From assembly GCA_016931515.1 (NCBI GenBank), contig JAFGEQ010000015.1, positions 181,355 to 245,354 on the forward strand: a stretch of 64,000 nucleotides of DNA. The letters are read 5' to 3'. Shown here in pieces: positions 16,285 to 26,500 of the stretch; the first letter of the stretch is position 1, and every line of letters starts with the position of its first letter. Both the position numbers and the translations under genes were made by a program. The notes under the pieces were generated by a model, which searched no databases, was not told where the DNA came from, and saw nothing but the letters and a program-made list of their open reading frames with translations. This stretch comes from a candidate division CSSED10-310 bacterium. Lineage in GTDB: Bacteria; CSSED10-310.

Positions 16285-18492
16285 ATGAAGGCATCTGATC
16301 GATTATTCCAAGTTATAAAAGCGCTTTCGATTTTGTCATTATGGTTAGCAGCGTGTGACGAAGCTCCTACGCCGGTTCTGCCTGAGACCAGTACAGATTT
16401 ATTGAAAAATCCAGCCGGGATCGTTTTTCACGAAAAAATTGTGACAATCGATCTGCAAAACTCATTGGATCAGCGAATTTTTAGAAACGGCTGGCTGGTG
16501 GAATCCGGCAGGATTTCATCGAATTCAGATACGCCGACACTCGAATTCCGTTTCGATCGTATCCGGGACCGGATCATTAAACTCAGTGTGGATGGGGCCC
16601 ACACGTCGGAAATTGAAATACTCAAAGGAGGGGATGTTCTCCTAGCATTACCTGTCGAGAGAACAACGCAGCAGACTCTTTATCAGTGGGTCATGCAAGG
16701 TAAGCTTCAGACCACGGGTCTGAATACCCTTCGTATGAAGTTACCGCAAGGGCATCGGATTAATGTTGCGGGGCTTGCCATTCAGGAGGGAGCGGCACGC
16801 ATCGGTTACGCGGCGGTCAATCAGGATATTCGCCATTCATTAATTATGATTCCGGATGTCAGCGTCGCCTTTCCAGTGTCTCTTCCACACGCTTTGAATC
16901 GCATCGAGATGAGTATCGGTATTGATGATCTGGGCCGGGAGGCATCATCAGACGGTGTGACTTTTCAAGTCATTATCCGCTCTGATGGGCTCGCCGAACA
17001 ACTGGCTCAATTTCGTTTGGAGACTGCGTCCGGATGGGTTAAGAAAGCGATCCCAATCGAAAACCGATTCGCCGGAAAACGGTCGGAAATTGTCCTTGAA
17101 AGTGTTTCGGACACCAATGAAAAACCGGAAGGGGATATCATTGCAGTCGCCGATTTTTGCCTGTGTGGGCGGGATGATCCTCCAGTTGAATGGAGTGACC
17201 GCCCCAGCATCATTCTCATAACGATGGATTCGTGCAGGATAGACCGGTTGGGATTCGGCGGGGATCATCTGATCCGGTCACCGGCACTCGATAGAATGGC
17301 CGCATCCGGATTCGTATTCAGTGACTGCATCTGCCAGATCAACAATACCCCACCCTCGCACTTTACCATCCTCACATCCAAGCGTCCCCGTTCACACGGC
17401 GTTTATGACATGGTCACCCCTCTCAGCCCTGCACATCCAACAGTAGCGCGGCTTCTGGAACCCTCCGGATATCATTCGGCCGCAGCTACGAGTGCTGCAT
17501 GGTTATCCGCACTGACTCACGGTCTCGGCCCCGGTTTCGAACGCTTCTTCGCTCCCAGGGAAGCACAACGCAGGGGACCGGAAACCCTCGCGGCTGCTCG
17601 CACCTGGCTGGCATCCGCTGCCGGTAACGCATCCAGGCAGCCATTCTTTTTCTGGTTGCACCTCTTTGATCCGCATACTCCTCTCGATCCGCCGCCGCCT
17701 TACGACCGTATGTATTACTCAGGTAACCCACGAGATCCTGCCAATCCTTCCATGGACAAGGTCGGATTCTCGCCGGAACAGGTGGAGTATATGCGGAACT
17801 GGATCGGAGACATCACTGATATTAATTATCTCCTTGCCCAGTACCGATCGGAAATAACGTATATGGATCGGGTTATTGAAGAAATCAGGGTGATATTGTC
17901 AGACAGCGGTGCAGACCGAACAACATGGGTTGTCCTGACGGCTGATCACGGACTCAGCCTGGATGAGCATGATCTGTATTTCATCATGGCCGGCATGTAT
18001 GAACAACAGATGCATATCCCGCTGATTATTGTGCCTCCGACCGGGATACCGGCTCGAAAAGTATATCCCGAAACTGTGCAATCGCTGGATATTGCTCCTA
18101 CCATAATGGACATTGCACACCTATCGATTCCTGACGACTTCGAAGGCCGGAGTCTGCTGCCTCTAGTGCAGGGTCATTCCATTCCGATCATCACCCGTGT
18201 TATCTCTGAACACGCCAACAATCAGGCGGTGATGATTCGGGATTCGAAATATAAATATATCCGTTATCTTGATGGAGTTTATTATCGGGAACCACAGATC
18301 GGTATTTATGATCTGAAAAAGGATCCGATGGAGCTGAGTAACATGCATGGCAAGTTGAAACCCATCGAGAGTAATTACTCTTCACGGACCGACCAGTTTC
18401 TGGCCCAGCCTGTCGGACGGGCAGATACCGGTGCAGCGGATTCCGAGGTACTTCAGAAGAAACTCAGAGCACTCGGATATATTTCCCAATAG
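16285..18492 (+). CDS. Sulfatase-fold lipoprotein with Thr at the nucleophile position
   Basis: A 735-residue protein with a good lipobox (LAAC, Cys24). Residues 45-300 form a beta-rich N-terminal region. A sulfatase/alkaline-phosphatase-superfamily domain begins near 307 (SIILITMDSCRIDRLG, metal ligand Asp315) and contains TADHGLSLDEH late in the domain. In place of the C/S-x-P-S-R formylglycine motif it has T355-P-P-S-H359. Many proteins annotated as sulfatases in environmental bacteria have this T-x-P-S-H form, and Thr is the nucleophile in related phosphotransferases such as LtaS and EptA, so true sulfatase activity is doubtful; phosphoryl transfer or hydrolysis is possible. It follows the unknown lipoprotein after one base. 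Confidence 0.85.
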   Translation: MKASDRLFQVIKALSILSLWLAACDEAPTPVLPETSTDLLKNPAGIVFHEKIVTIDLQNSLDQRIFRNGWLVESGRISSNSDTPTLEFRFDRIRDRIIKLSVDGAHTSEIEILKGGDVLLALPVERTTQQTLYQWVMQGKLQTTGLNTLRMKLPQGHRINVAGLAIQEGAARIGYAAVNQDIRHSLIMIPDVSVAFPVSLPHALNRIEMSIGIDDLGREASSDGVTFQVIIRSDGLAEQLAQFRLETASGWVKKAIPIENRFAGKRSEIVLESVSDTNEKPEGDIIAVADFCLCGRDDPPVEWSDRPSIILITMDSCRIDRLGFGGDHLIRSPALDRMAASGFVFSDCICQINNTPPSHFTILTSKRPRSHGVYDMVTPLSPAHPTVARLLEPSGYHSAAATSAAWLSALTHGLGPGFERFFAPREAQRRGPETLAAARTWLASAAGNASRQPFFFWLHLFDPHTPLDPPPPYDRMYYSGNPRDPANPSMDKVGFSPEQVEYMRNWIGDITDINYLLAQYRSEITYMDRVIEEIRVILSDSGADRTTWVVLTADHGLSLDEHDLYFIMAGMYEQQMHIPLIIVPPTGIPARKVYPETVQSLDIAPTIMDIAHLSIPDDFEGRSLLPLVQGHSIPIITRVISEHANNQAVMIRDSKYKYIRYLDGVYYREPQIGIYDLKKDPMELSNMHGKLKPIESNYSSRTDQFLAQPVGRADTGAADSEVLQKKLRALGYISQ

Positions 18493-18572
18493 CCTTTCCG
18501 ATTTTTCTTGTATTTCCGATTAACCGTCTATAGAGTCCCCCGCGCACCGATGATCGGGGCAAGGAATTTTTA

Positions 18573-20678
18573 ATGAAAGTGATTGATGGGAAAATGACAC
18601 AGAGAAACCTGGATACCATACGAAATTTGGGCATTGTTGCTCATATCGATGCAGGAAAAACAACAACAACCGAGCGCATACTATTTTTCACGGGTATAAC
18701 GCATAAAATTGGAGAAGTACATGACGGCAAAGCGGTGATGGACTTCATGAAACAGGAGCAGGAGCGGGGCATCACGATCACATCCGCAGCGATTACGACG
18801 CGCTGGAAAGATTCTCAAATCAACATCATCGACACTCCGGGGCACATCGATTTTACTTTGGAAGTGGAGCGGTCGTTACGGGTTCTGGACGGCATTGTCA
18901 TGGTGTTCTGCGCAGTCGGCGGCGTCGAGCCGCAAAGCGAAACGGTCTGGCATCAGGCGGATCGCTACAAGGTTCCGCGAATCGCATTTATTAATAAGAT
19001 GGACCGGCAAGGGAGCGATCTCCCTGGGACAATCGGTATGATGGACGAAATGCTGGGAGCTAATCCAATTGCGTTTCAACTTCCGATAGGCCTGGAGGAA
19101 AACTTCCGCGGTCTTGTTGACCTCGTGACACTTGAAGCCTGGGAATTCGAAGATGGAACACTGTCTGTCAAATCAGTACCGATTCCCGCTGACATGCAGA
19201 ACCAAGTCCGGCAATACAGGGACAGGCTTCTTGAAAAGCTGGCGGATTTTGATCCGGTCATCATGGAAAAATATCTTGGAGAAGAGCCCATTACGGAACA
19301 GGAGATCAAACAAGCCGCCAGACGGGCCGTGCTGAATCTGTGCATTACTCCCGTATTCTGCGGATCCTCATTCAAGAACAAAGGTGTAAGGAAGCTCCTT
19401 GACGCCGTCGTTGATTATCTCCCCTCCCCTATTGATCGCGGCGCAATCATCGGTCACAGTGTTGCCAATCCCGATCTGGCTATATCCAGGATTCCGTCGT
19501 TATCACAACCCTTCTGCGGGATGGCATTCAAAATTATCAATGATCCGTATGTCGGACAGCAGACATTTATTCGGGTTTACTCCGGAGAGGTTCACTCCGG
19601 CAGTTACATCATCAATGCGACGACCGGGAAGAAAGAGCGTGTCGGGCGAATTTTACGCATTCATGCCAATGATCGTGAAGAGCTTGACGTTTTGCAGGCT
19701 GGTGATATCGGGGCGTTGATCGGTCTCAAAGGTACCCGCACAGGCCACACACTTTGCGGTGAGGGTGAGGAGTTGCTCCTGGAGAGCATCCATTACCCGG
19801 AAACCGTGGTGGATGTCAGTATCGAACCGGAAAACCGGAAGGATTGGGACAAGCTCGGTGCAGCACTCGGACGAATGGCGATGGAAGATCCGTCCCTGAA
19901 GGTCCGGGTTGATGAAGAGACCAAGGAAACCGTCATTTCAGGAATGGGCGAGTTGCATCTGGAAGTTGTTGTCGACAGGTTGTTGACCGAGCATAAAGTG
20001 GTAGCACATATGGGGAAACCGGCTGTTGCCTATCGCGAAACAATTACCAGGGAATTCCGGCATACGGAGCGGTATAAAAAGCAGACCGGTGGCAAAGGGC
20101 AGTTTGCGCAAATCGAATTCCAGATCGAACCCAATCCACATGGAGATCTGGAGTTTGTCGATATGGTCAAGGGTGGGACCATCCCGCGCGAATACATTCC
20201 GGGAATCGATCGGGGATTCCGCGAGACAATGCAGGCAGGGCTGGTTGCAGGTTTCCCAATGATCGGCGTCCGGTTCGTTCTGATCGACGGATTGACCCAC
20301 CCCGTGGACTCCAGTGAACTGGCGTTCCGGGTTTGCACAGCGCATGCCCTGAAAGGAATCATCGGAAGAACACAACCCAAATTGCTCGAACCGCTGATGA
20401 AAATCGAAATTAACACTCCGGACGAGTTCATGGGCGATATCATTGGTGATATTAATCGTCGGCGAGGTAAGATCGACAATATGCGGCGGCACCGCAAAGG
20501 ATCACAGAAGCTTAACGGAACCGTACCATTGCGGGAGATGTTCGGCTATGCAAATACACTCAGAAATCTCTCCAGCGGCAGGGCCGGTTATTCGATGGAA
20601 TTTGTTCGCTATGAGCTGCTGCCCGAAACGATCGCTCTCGAAGTGATTGAGGAATCAAGAAAAGAGCGCGGGAAATAG
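18573..20678 (+). CDS. fusA: Translation elongation factor G
   Basis: A 701-residue EF-G, the ribosomal translocase. G-domain motifs are intact: AHIDAGKT (23-30), RGITITSAA (switch I), DTPGH (87-91) and NKMD (141-144), followed by the full set of later domains, including [10 protein letters not shown] and [15 protein letters not shown] lies 6 bases before the ATG. It is not next to rpsL, rpsG or tuf, the usual str-operon partners, so it could be a second EF-G copy or a relocated main copy; the window cannot say which. A YfhO-like gene follows after 12 bases. Confidence 0.96.
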   Translation: MKVIDGKMTQRNLDTIRNLGIVAHIDAGKTTTTERILFFTGITHKIGEVHDGKAVMDFMKQEQERGITITSAAITTRWKDSQINIIDTPGHIDFTLEVERSLRVLDGIVMVFCAVGGVEPQSETVWHQADRYKVPRIAFINKMDRQGSDLPGTIGMMDEMLGANPIAFQLPIGLEENFRGLVDLVTLEAWEFEDGTLSVKSVPIPADMQNQVRQYRDRLLEKLADFDPVIMEKYLGEEPITEQEIKQAARRAVLNLCITPVFCGSSFKNKGVRKLLDAVVDYLPSPIDRGAIIGHSVANPDLAISRIPSLSQPFCGMAFKIINDPYVGQQTFIRVYSGEVHSGSYIINATTGKKERVGRILRIHANDREELDVLQAGDIGALIGLKGTRTGHTLCGEGEELLLESIHYPETVVDVSIEPENRKDWDKLGAALGRMAMEDPSLKVRVDEETKETVISGMGELHLEVVVDRLLTEHKVVAHMGKPAVAYRETITREFRHTERYKKQTGGKGQFAQIEFQIEPNPHGDLEFVDMVKGGTIPREYIPGIDRGFRETMQAGLVAGFPMIGVRFVLIDGLTHPVDSSELAFRVCTAHALKGIIGRTQPKLLEPLMKIEINTPDEFMGDIIGDINRRRGKIDNMRRHRKGSQKLNGTVPLREMFGYANTLRNLSSGRAGYSMEFVRYELLPETIALEVIEESRKERGK

Positions 20679-20690
20679 CAATTCCAGCCC

Positions 20691-22928
20691 GTGTGGATTA
20701 TGCTTTCTCCAATGAAAAGTCACGGTGACATCCTTCCGGCTCTGGTCTTGTCGGCTCTGGTTACGGGAATAATCTTCTTCCCCGCCCTTTTTCTCAATGC
20801 CCGTTCCCTTCAGTGGGACGCGCTGGATCTGCATTATCCCCATCTCGCGTTTTTTTCCCGATCCATTGAATCCGGTATAGTGCCGTTATGGGAGCCTCAT
20901 CTTTTCTGCGGCTATCCATTTGCAGGTTACCTTCAATCCGGAGTGTACTACCCGATCAACTTTGCGGCTTCACTGCTGATGCCCATTACACCGCGGATTG
21001 TGATGCTGCTGATAATCATTGCCTTCGGAATGGCTTGCATGGGGTTATGGCTGCTTGGACGCAGGCTCGGTCTATCACGTCCGGCCGCAAGCATTGCCGC
21101 AGTCACATGGGTTTTGTCAGGGCAGATGCTGGGTCATACCAGTCATGTTGGAATCATCCAAATCTATGCCGCATTCCCCTGGGTATTACTGATTGCATCA
21201 CGCAGTTGGGAGCATGGCTCCTTCCGGTATATGGCCCTCTCAGGTATTGCTTTGGGGTGGAGTATTCTGGCCGGACACTTTCAGTCTGCTATGTACTGCT
21301 TCGTATTCTGGCTCATCTGGTTGATCCCGGCAATCCAATCAGAGAACGTTTTGCCGGCTGAGTCGACTTGCCGTCATATCCTTCGGTTAACTCGATCGAT
21401 TGCATTTATACTGTCAAGCGCACTTTTGTGCCTAATCGCAACAGGCATCCAGTTGATCACGACAGCTGATCTGGCTTTGCAATCCCAGCGAAGTTCCATT
21501 TCTATGGCTCTGGCCCAATCCGAAAACCTATATCCCGAGAGTTTAATGACTGTGTTCGTGCCGGATCTGCAGGGAGGGATCAGTGGGCATTATTCAGGGC
21601 CATGGTCTCGCACAAACCAGCAGTGTTATGCAGGAATGTTGACGCCGTTACTTTGGATCACCGGACTGGTCGCGGGACTGGTCGGAATTCGTAAAAGATA
21701 TTCGGGTGATAATTGTCGCTCATTATCTCCGGGTGTATCGATCGAGCCGGCAAATAGGCTGTATCAGGGATTTCTTCAGTTGTTTTTGGCCTTTTTCAGT
21801 GTATTAGGAATACTTTTCGCTCTCGGACCTTTGACCCCAGTTCATGACTGGGCTTTGCGACTCATTCCCGGCTGGAATCTTGTCCGAACACCATCCGCTA
21901 TCCTTCCGCTCGTGTATCTGGCCCTGGCTATCCTAGCGGGAACAGGTCTGGACTGGATTGCATCGTTGATCCCGAAGAAAACAGCATCGTTCGTTCTTTA
22001 TGGTCTGCCCCTGCTCACATTTCTGCACCTTGTGTTTTTATATTGGAACAGTGATCTGATGTTTGGCAAAGACCATCCGTATACGCATTTCCATCAAACC
22101 TCCCACAGAGATTTTCTCGATGCCCGTTATCGGGAAGCTTCCTCCGGATTCCGAATCCATGAATGGGACATCAGGGAAGTGATGCTCACGAATGAAGCTT
22201 CATGGAAAGGCTGGTATGGAACCGGAGGCCGGATCAGCGGTCTTCATTTGAAAAACATGGGCATTTTGTTACGACTCAGCGAGTTTAAGAAAGACATCCT
22301 GGATATATTGAGGGTGCGATACATACTGATGGGGGCAAAACCCAGTTCTGCATTCGTCATTTCAACCACTCCCCTTATCGATTCGCTTCAAGTCTGGCAT
22401 CCCGCTGCTGATCTCAAGGAAGCCGCACCTGGAATCCGGTTCAATCCGTCAGCCCGGGGTCTCGCTTTTCCAGTCACGTATTGGGAACTGCAGGATGAAG
22501 GGGAACCCGGTATGGAACGATTGTTGGACCTCGATCTGAACCGGCAGGTCATGCTGGACGAAGCACCCAGACACTCTTATGACGGATCCCCTGTGTCCTG
22601 CTCAATTGAAAAGGTCCGTTATGATCGTCATTCGATCGATTTTTCATACACGCTCGAACGGCCGGCTATTCTAGTCATGGGCGATACATGGACAACCGAT
22701 TGGAAAGCTTCAATCGATGGAGTGCCGACACGGCTATATCGAGCTGACATGGCACTGCGAGCGATTGAAGCTCCTGCGGGACAGCATACCGTTCGTCTCA
22801 GATATGCACCGTTTAGTTACCTTGTCGGCGTATTCCTCTGGTTATCCGGCGTATTGGCAGCGTGTTGGCTTCTGATGAGCTTTCCTTCTTCGAATTCATC
22901 CCAGAAATGCCATAAACCGGGATCCTGA
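20691..22928 (+). CDS. YfhO-like multi-spanning membrane protein
   Basis: A 745-residue membrane protein. It has many hydrophobic segments across the first ~480 residues and an extracytoplasmic C-terminal region that closes with a last membrane segment (YLVGVFLWLSGVLAACWLL). LQWDALDLHYPHLAFF, GIVPLWEPHLFCGYPF and LQSGVYYPIN are typical of the YfhO/GT-C type group, with acidic residues in the first loop. YfhO proteins are thought to glycosylate lipid-linked or wall polymers from a lipid-phosphate sugar. The start may be GTG at 20691 or ATG at 20700. The 3' end overlaps the convergent acyltransferase gene by 112 bases; both reading frames look real in the overlap. Confidence 0.85.
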   Translation: MWIMLSPMKSHGDILPALVLSALVTGIIFFPALFLNARSLQWDALDLHYPHLAFFSRSIESGIVPLWEPHLFCGYPFAGYLQSGVYYPINFAASLLMPITPRIVMLLIIIAFGMACMGLWLLGRRLGLSRPAASIAAVTWVLSGQMLGHTSHVGIIQIYAAFPWVLLIASRSWEHGSFRYMALSGIALGWSILAGHFQSAMYCFVFWLIWLIPAIQSENVLPAESTCRHILRLTRSIAFILSSALLCLIATGIQLITTADLALQSQRSSISMALAQSENLYPESLMTVFVPDLQGGISGHYSGPWSRTNQQCYAGMLTPLLWITGLVAGLVGIRKRYSGDNCRSLSPGVSIEPANRLYQGFLQLFLAFFSVLGILFALGPLTPVHDWALRLIPGWNLVRTPSAILPLVYLALAILAGTGLDWIASLIPKKTASFVLYGLPLLTFLHLVFLYWNSDLMFGKDHPYTHFHQTSHRDFLDARYREASSGFRIHEWDIREVMLTNEASWKGWYGTGGRISGLHLKNMGILLRLSEFKKDILDILRVRYILMGAKPSSAFVISTTPLIDSLQVWHPAADLKEAAPGIRFNPSARGLAFPVTYWELQDEGEPGMERLLDLDLNRQVMLDEAPRHSYDGSPVSCSIEKVRYDRHSIDFSYTLERPAILVMGDTWTTDWKASIDGVPTRLYRADMALRAIEAPAGQHTVRLRYAPFSYLVGVFLWLSGVLAACWLLMSFPSSNSSQKCHKPGS

Positions 22929-23785
22929 CGAACCTCATCTTCATACCATGCAACCAATTCATCCATCTCCGTTACCGGCGATGTAGTCTCCCCGGATTCA
23001 AGTGCCGGATGGAGCCGAAACAGGTAACGATCTTTTCCGGATCGATGAATTGAGAGCGGGACGATCGGTGCGCCTGTTTTCCGGGACAGATGTATCGCAC
23101 CCAGAGGAAATGGGATCCAATGGTGGAGAAATAATCTCCACGAAAGTCGTCCCAACCATTTGCCTCCTCCCGCGGGATCTATATTCATCATGATCACACC
23201 ATTTTTTTTAAGATGCTCGAAAAGAGGTCTGAGAAACTCGTTGGCCGGCAGAATTCTGACTGGAATCATTTTTTCGTATTTGAGTCGGAGCCGGAAGGCC
23301 ACATGCCGTCCGATCCAGCTCAAGCCTTCTGCGGTCGGCAATCCAACCTGAATGATGTCATACCCGGCTTGACCCAGGTGAAAAAGCGGTATCTGAATTG
23401 GTCCATAATGTCCCAATACGATGATGACACCCTTGTTTCGGGAAAGGACTGCATCGAGGTGCTCGCATCCTTCCAGTGAACATAAGGAGGATAAAGCAGC
23501 GGGGTTTTTCAGTCGTGGATAAGTGAAAATGTGAAGTCGATCGATATAGTGATTTTCGAGATATGTCTGAAGAACCGGCTCTATATCGACAATCTCCGGC
23601 AATCCGCGTTGGATGTTATTACGAAGGGTTTGCAGTGTGCCCGGGCTGATTCGTTTATGCAGAGTCGCCAGAAAACGGAAAAATCTGAAGGAGATGCTGA
23701 TAGGCATAAGACGGATGAACCATCTGACAGGGTACCAGACGACGAGACGAGCGGTATCCCGCAACAGACTTTCCCGGACAATCAT
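22817..23785 (-). CDS. LpxL/HtrB-type lysophospholipid acyltransferase
   Basis: I place the start at the ATG at 23785 (MIVRESLL), which has GAAGG 10 bases upstream and leaves a short gap after the GT2 stop; a GTG at 23854 would extend it by 23 residues. The ~322-residue product matches the LpxL family: an N-terminal membrane-associated helix, VIIVLGHYGPIQIPLF, GVIMMNIDPAGGG and GAIHLSRKTGAPIVPL. The family adds acyl chains to lipid A or other glycolipids on the inner membrane. The usual H-x4-D/E catalytic pair reads H-x4-Q here. It is the last gene of the minus-strand glycosyltransferase group, so a role in acylating the glycolipid made there is likely. Confidence 0.85.
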   Translation of the reverse strand: MIVRESLLRDTARLVVWYPVRWFIRLMPISISFRFFRFLATLHKRISPGTLQTLRNNIQRGLPEIVDIEPVLQTYLENHYIDRLHIFTYPRLKNPAALSSLCSLEGCEHLDAVLSRNKGVIIVLGHYGPIQIPLFHLGQAGYDIIQVGLPTAEGLSWIGRHVAFRLRLKYEKMIPVRILPANEFLRPLFEHLKKNGVIMMNIDPAGGGKWLGRLSWRLFLHHWIPFPLGAIHLSRKTGAPIVPLSIHRSGKDRYLFRLHPALESGETTSPVTEMDELVAWYEDEVRQDPGLWHFWDEFEEGKLIRSQHAANTPDNQRNTPTR

Positions 23786-23801
23786 AGACTCATTACCTTC
23801 T

Positions 23802-24824
23802 TCAATCCCGGTTTGGAACCCGGAAAAAAGCGGCACGAATGACATTGATTGCACTTTTACCGATGACTATTCCGCGTGCCGGGCGGCGTAAAAATTCAAC
23901 GAGTGACCATGCGATACAGTATATCGAGATGCCTACCATACTGGTACGTATGGCGAATTCGCTGTAGCGTCCCCGGTGAAAACGGAAATACTTGATAAGG
24001 CTCCGGTAGAACTGCGTGCCCATATCCGTGCGTTTTTTAACCGACTGTCCGCCGTGATGAATAATACGTGCATTCGGCAGATAAAAAATCATCCAACCGC
24101 TTCTCCGAATCCTGTAACAGATATCGACATCTTCAAAAAACATATGGTAGCAGCTGTTTAGTGATCCGAGTGTATCGATACATTTACGCTTGATCATGAA
24201 GGCTGCACCTGCCGGTTGTTCCACTTCCCGGATGGTATCATGAGCCCAATCCATCAGACGCGATCTCTTTGAAAATCTGTGGATACCCGGGATTTCCGCG
24301 AGATTTGTATTTTCGGTGAATGGCGTGAGGAAGTCGGGAAAATGACGCAGCGAATACTGGAGCGATCCATCTGAATTAAGAAGTCTGGCCGCAACAGCTC
24401 CTGTGCTTGGATGGGTATCCAGGAACGAGACCATATCGGCGAGTGCGCCGGGCAAGATAATCGTATCGGGATTCAGAAGGAAAATATTCCGGCCGCGGGC
24501 GATATTGATACCCTGATTATTTGCTCTGGAAAATCCAACATTTTCGACATTCTCTATCAAGGTGACAGTTGGATACTCCCGTCGAACCATATCTGCCGAT
24601 CCATCGGATGATGCATTATCGATCACGAAAATTTCGATATTGAGGGTATCGATGTTTTTTTCGATGGATTCGAGACATTCTTTCAGCATCCGGCATGTAT
24701 TCCAGTTCACAAGGCAGATTGAGACATCGGGCAAATCGCGAGATTCCATCTCAAACGCTTGTTCCGGCAGAACGTGATTGGAGAAAGTAAGATTGTTCTT
24801 GACGGTCATGGCTTCCGATTCCAT
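23802..24824 (-). CDS. Glycosyltransferase family 2 protein (rhamnosyltransferase-like)
   Basis: A 340-residue GT-A enzyme. DVSICLVNWN opens the nucleotide-binding fold; VIDNASSDGSADMV, NVGFSRANNQGI and LLNPDTII (the D-x-D-like N-P-D motif) follow; MFFEDVDICYRIRRSG is the acceptor-side E-D motif. This is the WbbL-like group, often rhamnosyltransferases of O-antigen or capsule. A hydrophobic segment near residue 300 may anchor it to the membrane. GAGG precedes the ATG, and the first 19 bases overlap the upstream GT4 gene. Confidence 0.9.
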   Translation of the reverse strand: MESEAMTVKNNLTFSNHVLPEQAFEMESRDLPDVSICLVNWNTCRMLKECLESIEKNIDTLNIEIFVIDNASSDGSADMVRREYPTVTLIENVENVGFSRANNQGINIARGRNIFLLNPDTIILPGALADMVSFLDTHPSTGAVAARLLNSDGSLQYSLRHFPDFLTPFTENTNLAEIPGIHRFSKRSRLMDWAHDTIREVEQPAGAAFMIKRKCIDTLGSLNSCYHMFFEDVDICYRIRRSGWMIFYLPNARIIHHGGQSVKKRTDMGTQFYRSLIKYFRFHRGRYSEFAIRTSMVGISIYCIAWSLVEFLRRPARGIVIGKSAINVIRAAFFRVPNRD

Positions 24825-26500
24825 GGCATCCTCGGGAACCAGTGTTTTCGCCAGTTGATATCCTGATCCGAGCCGGGGAATTCGCAGGTAAACACTCTAA
24901 AATTTATGTGTCCTTTTTTCCGGACTCCGTTCAGTTCGTAATCTAGATCCTGCTGAGTTTCATCCACCCAAACGGTAATGGCGTTCCCCGGTCTGGATAC
25001 CGGGCACGTGATGCGAACACGCCAAAGTGAACCGGGGCGAGCCGGAATCGGGCCGAATCGAAACTGGAACCAGTGGTTATCTGTAACCGCAGCCAGATCG
25101 AATGGTATCGTGACAATCGTCCGCCTGTGTGAATCGATCAGTTCGAATATTCCGTAGCCGGTATTCAGACGATTGTAGGTGGCAAGCTTCACATCAATCC
25201 GACGCATACCACCCTTGGGAACCGGAAACTCCTGAATCAACCCGGTGGCAAGAATTTCACCTGCGGCGGCAGTGGCGGTTTCACAACCCGAACAGAAGAT
25301 CTCTTGAGTCTCTCCTGATAAAACTCGGGGCCGTTCGCAATCGGATGATCGATGCGGATTGTCACAAAACTCCAAAATTGGAGCCAATACTTTCTCCCAG
25401 GTCATAGAGTGCGCGACTGATTCCAGATTATCTTTGCATGCCCTGTAGAACAACGCATCATCCAGCATACGATTGATCGCATCGACCAGACAATTTACAT
25501 TCTCGGGAGGGACAGTCAGACCGATATGATGCTGTTCGGCGAGATCAGCAAAATAATCTCCGTCAGTACAGATAAACGGTAACCGACTCCAGATGTAATC
25601 CAGGATACGTGTCCGGTAGGAAAACCGGGTTTCCAGGTGAGGATAGTGAGTGCTGATACCCATCTGAGCCTGGGACAGGATGGAACCCCGTTCCGCATAA
25701 GGAATCCAGTCACCGAAGAACACGTGTTTATTCAGAAGGCCGAGTCGATCGGCATGTTCGAAAGCCTGCTGCACCATTGACATCTGTGTCATCAGTGGAT
25801 TTGGATGACCCGTACCCATGAAAAACAGGGACACAGCCCGGCCGTTTTTATTGAGATTGCTGACGGCTTCGATCGGTGTCAGGGGATCGAACCAATCCCA
25901 GATCCCGCCGGCCCACACTATCCATGCGTCATGTTTTGAACCGGGCAGGCCGTCCGTTCCTGGAGATGGTTTCCTGTTGTCGATACCGAAGGGTGCGGGC
26001 TGGATCAGTGTGTGCAAATGGGGATTCTCCCGAAATTGTCGCATATTGACTCTTCCGGCTGCCGCCAGCATGCCGATCCAGAAATCCCGTTGGCGATCCG
26101 AGGCACATACGAAAAAATCACCCCGCTCCAAATTTCGCATCAGGGAATGTAATTCCTCGGTCTGTTTGGCTTCCGGTTTGTCCGATCTGGCGAGACTGGA
26201 CAAGATAAACGGATCGTACAGGTCCACGAGCAACGGGGTATCGAAATGGGCATCCACATGCATCGAAGCCGGAATAATGGCTGCATCAAACGATTTGAGA
26301 GATTGCCATACCGGTTCAACGCCAAACGGACAAAGTTCCATGTTTTTCGGCAGATCCGGTATGGATCCGTCAAGTTCTGGGCAGGACATCGTCACATTGT
26401 GATACCTTGACAGGCAGCGACTCATCTCAAATGCGCGTATAGCCGGCCCGGCCATACGTATGCCCACTCTGTCACCTGTCAAAACAAGAATTCGTTTCAT
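24806..26500 (-). CDS. Glycosyltransferase family 4 protein with C-terminal beta-sandwich extension
   Basis: A 564-residue protein. Residues 1 to about 385 are a GT-B glycosyltransferase (MKRILVLTGDRVGIRMAGPA, IVWAGGIWDWFDPLTPIEAV). Residues from about 400 to the end add an unusual extension with a Cys pair (FCSGC) and a predicted beta-sandwich (GYGIFELIDSHRRTIVTIPF, FRFGPIPARPGSLWRVRITC) that looks like a carbohydrate-binding module. The start overlaps the upstream GT2 stop (ATGA). The extension might hold the acceptor glycan; I know no characterised homologue. Confidence 0.85.
   Translation of the reverse strand: MKRILVLTGDRVGIRMAGPAIRAFEMSRCLSRYHNVTMSCPELDGSIPDLPKNMELCPFGVEPVWQSLKSFDAAIIPASMHVDAHFDTPLLVDLYDPFILSSLARSDKPEAKQTEELHSLMRNLERGDFFVCASDRQRDFWIGMLAAAGRVNMRQFRENPHLHTLIQPAPFGIDNRKPSPGTDGLPGSKHDAWIVWAGGIWDWFDPLTPIEAVSNLNKNGRAVSLFFMGTGHPNPLMTQMSMVQQAFEHADRLGLLNKHVFFGDWIPYAERGSILSQAQMGISTHYPHLETRFSYRTRILDYIWSRLPFICTDGDYFADLAEQHHIGLTVPPENVNCLVDAINRMLDDALFYRACKDNLESVAHSMTWEKVLAPILEFCDNPHRSSDCERPRVLSGETQEIFCSGCETATAAAGEILATGLIQEFPVPKGGMRRIDVKLATYNRLNTGYGIFELIDSHRRTIVTIPFDLAAVTDNHWFQFRFGPIPARPGSLWRVRITCPVSRPGNAITVWVDETQQDLDYELNGVRKKGHINFRVFTCEFPGSDQDINWRKHWFPRMPWNRKP

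Noticed and set aside
18520-18572. A riboswitch or attenuator in the fusA leader
   Set aside because: A small CCGAT/ATCGG hairpin exists, but nothing resembles a known leader RNA and no T run follows.
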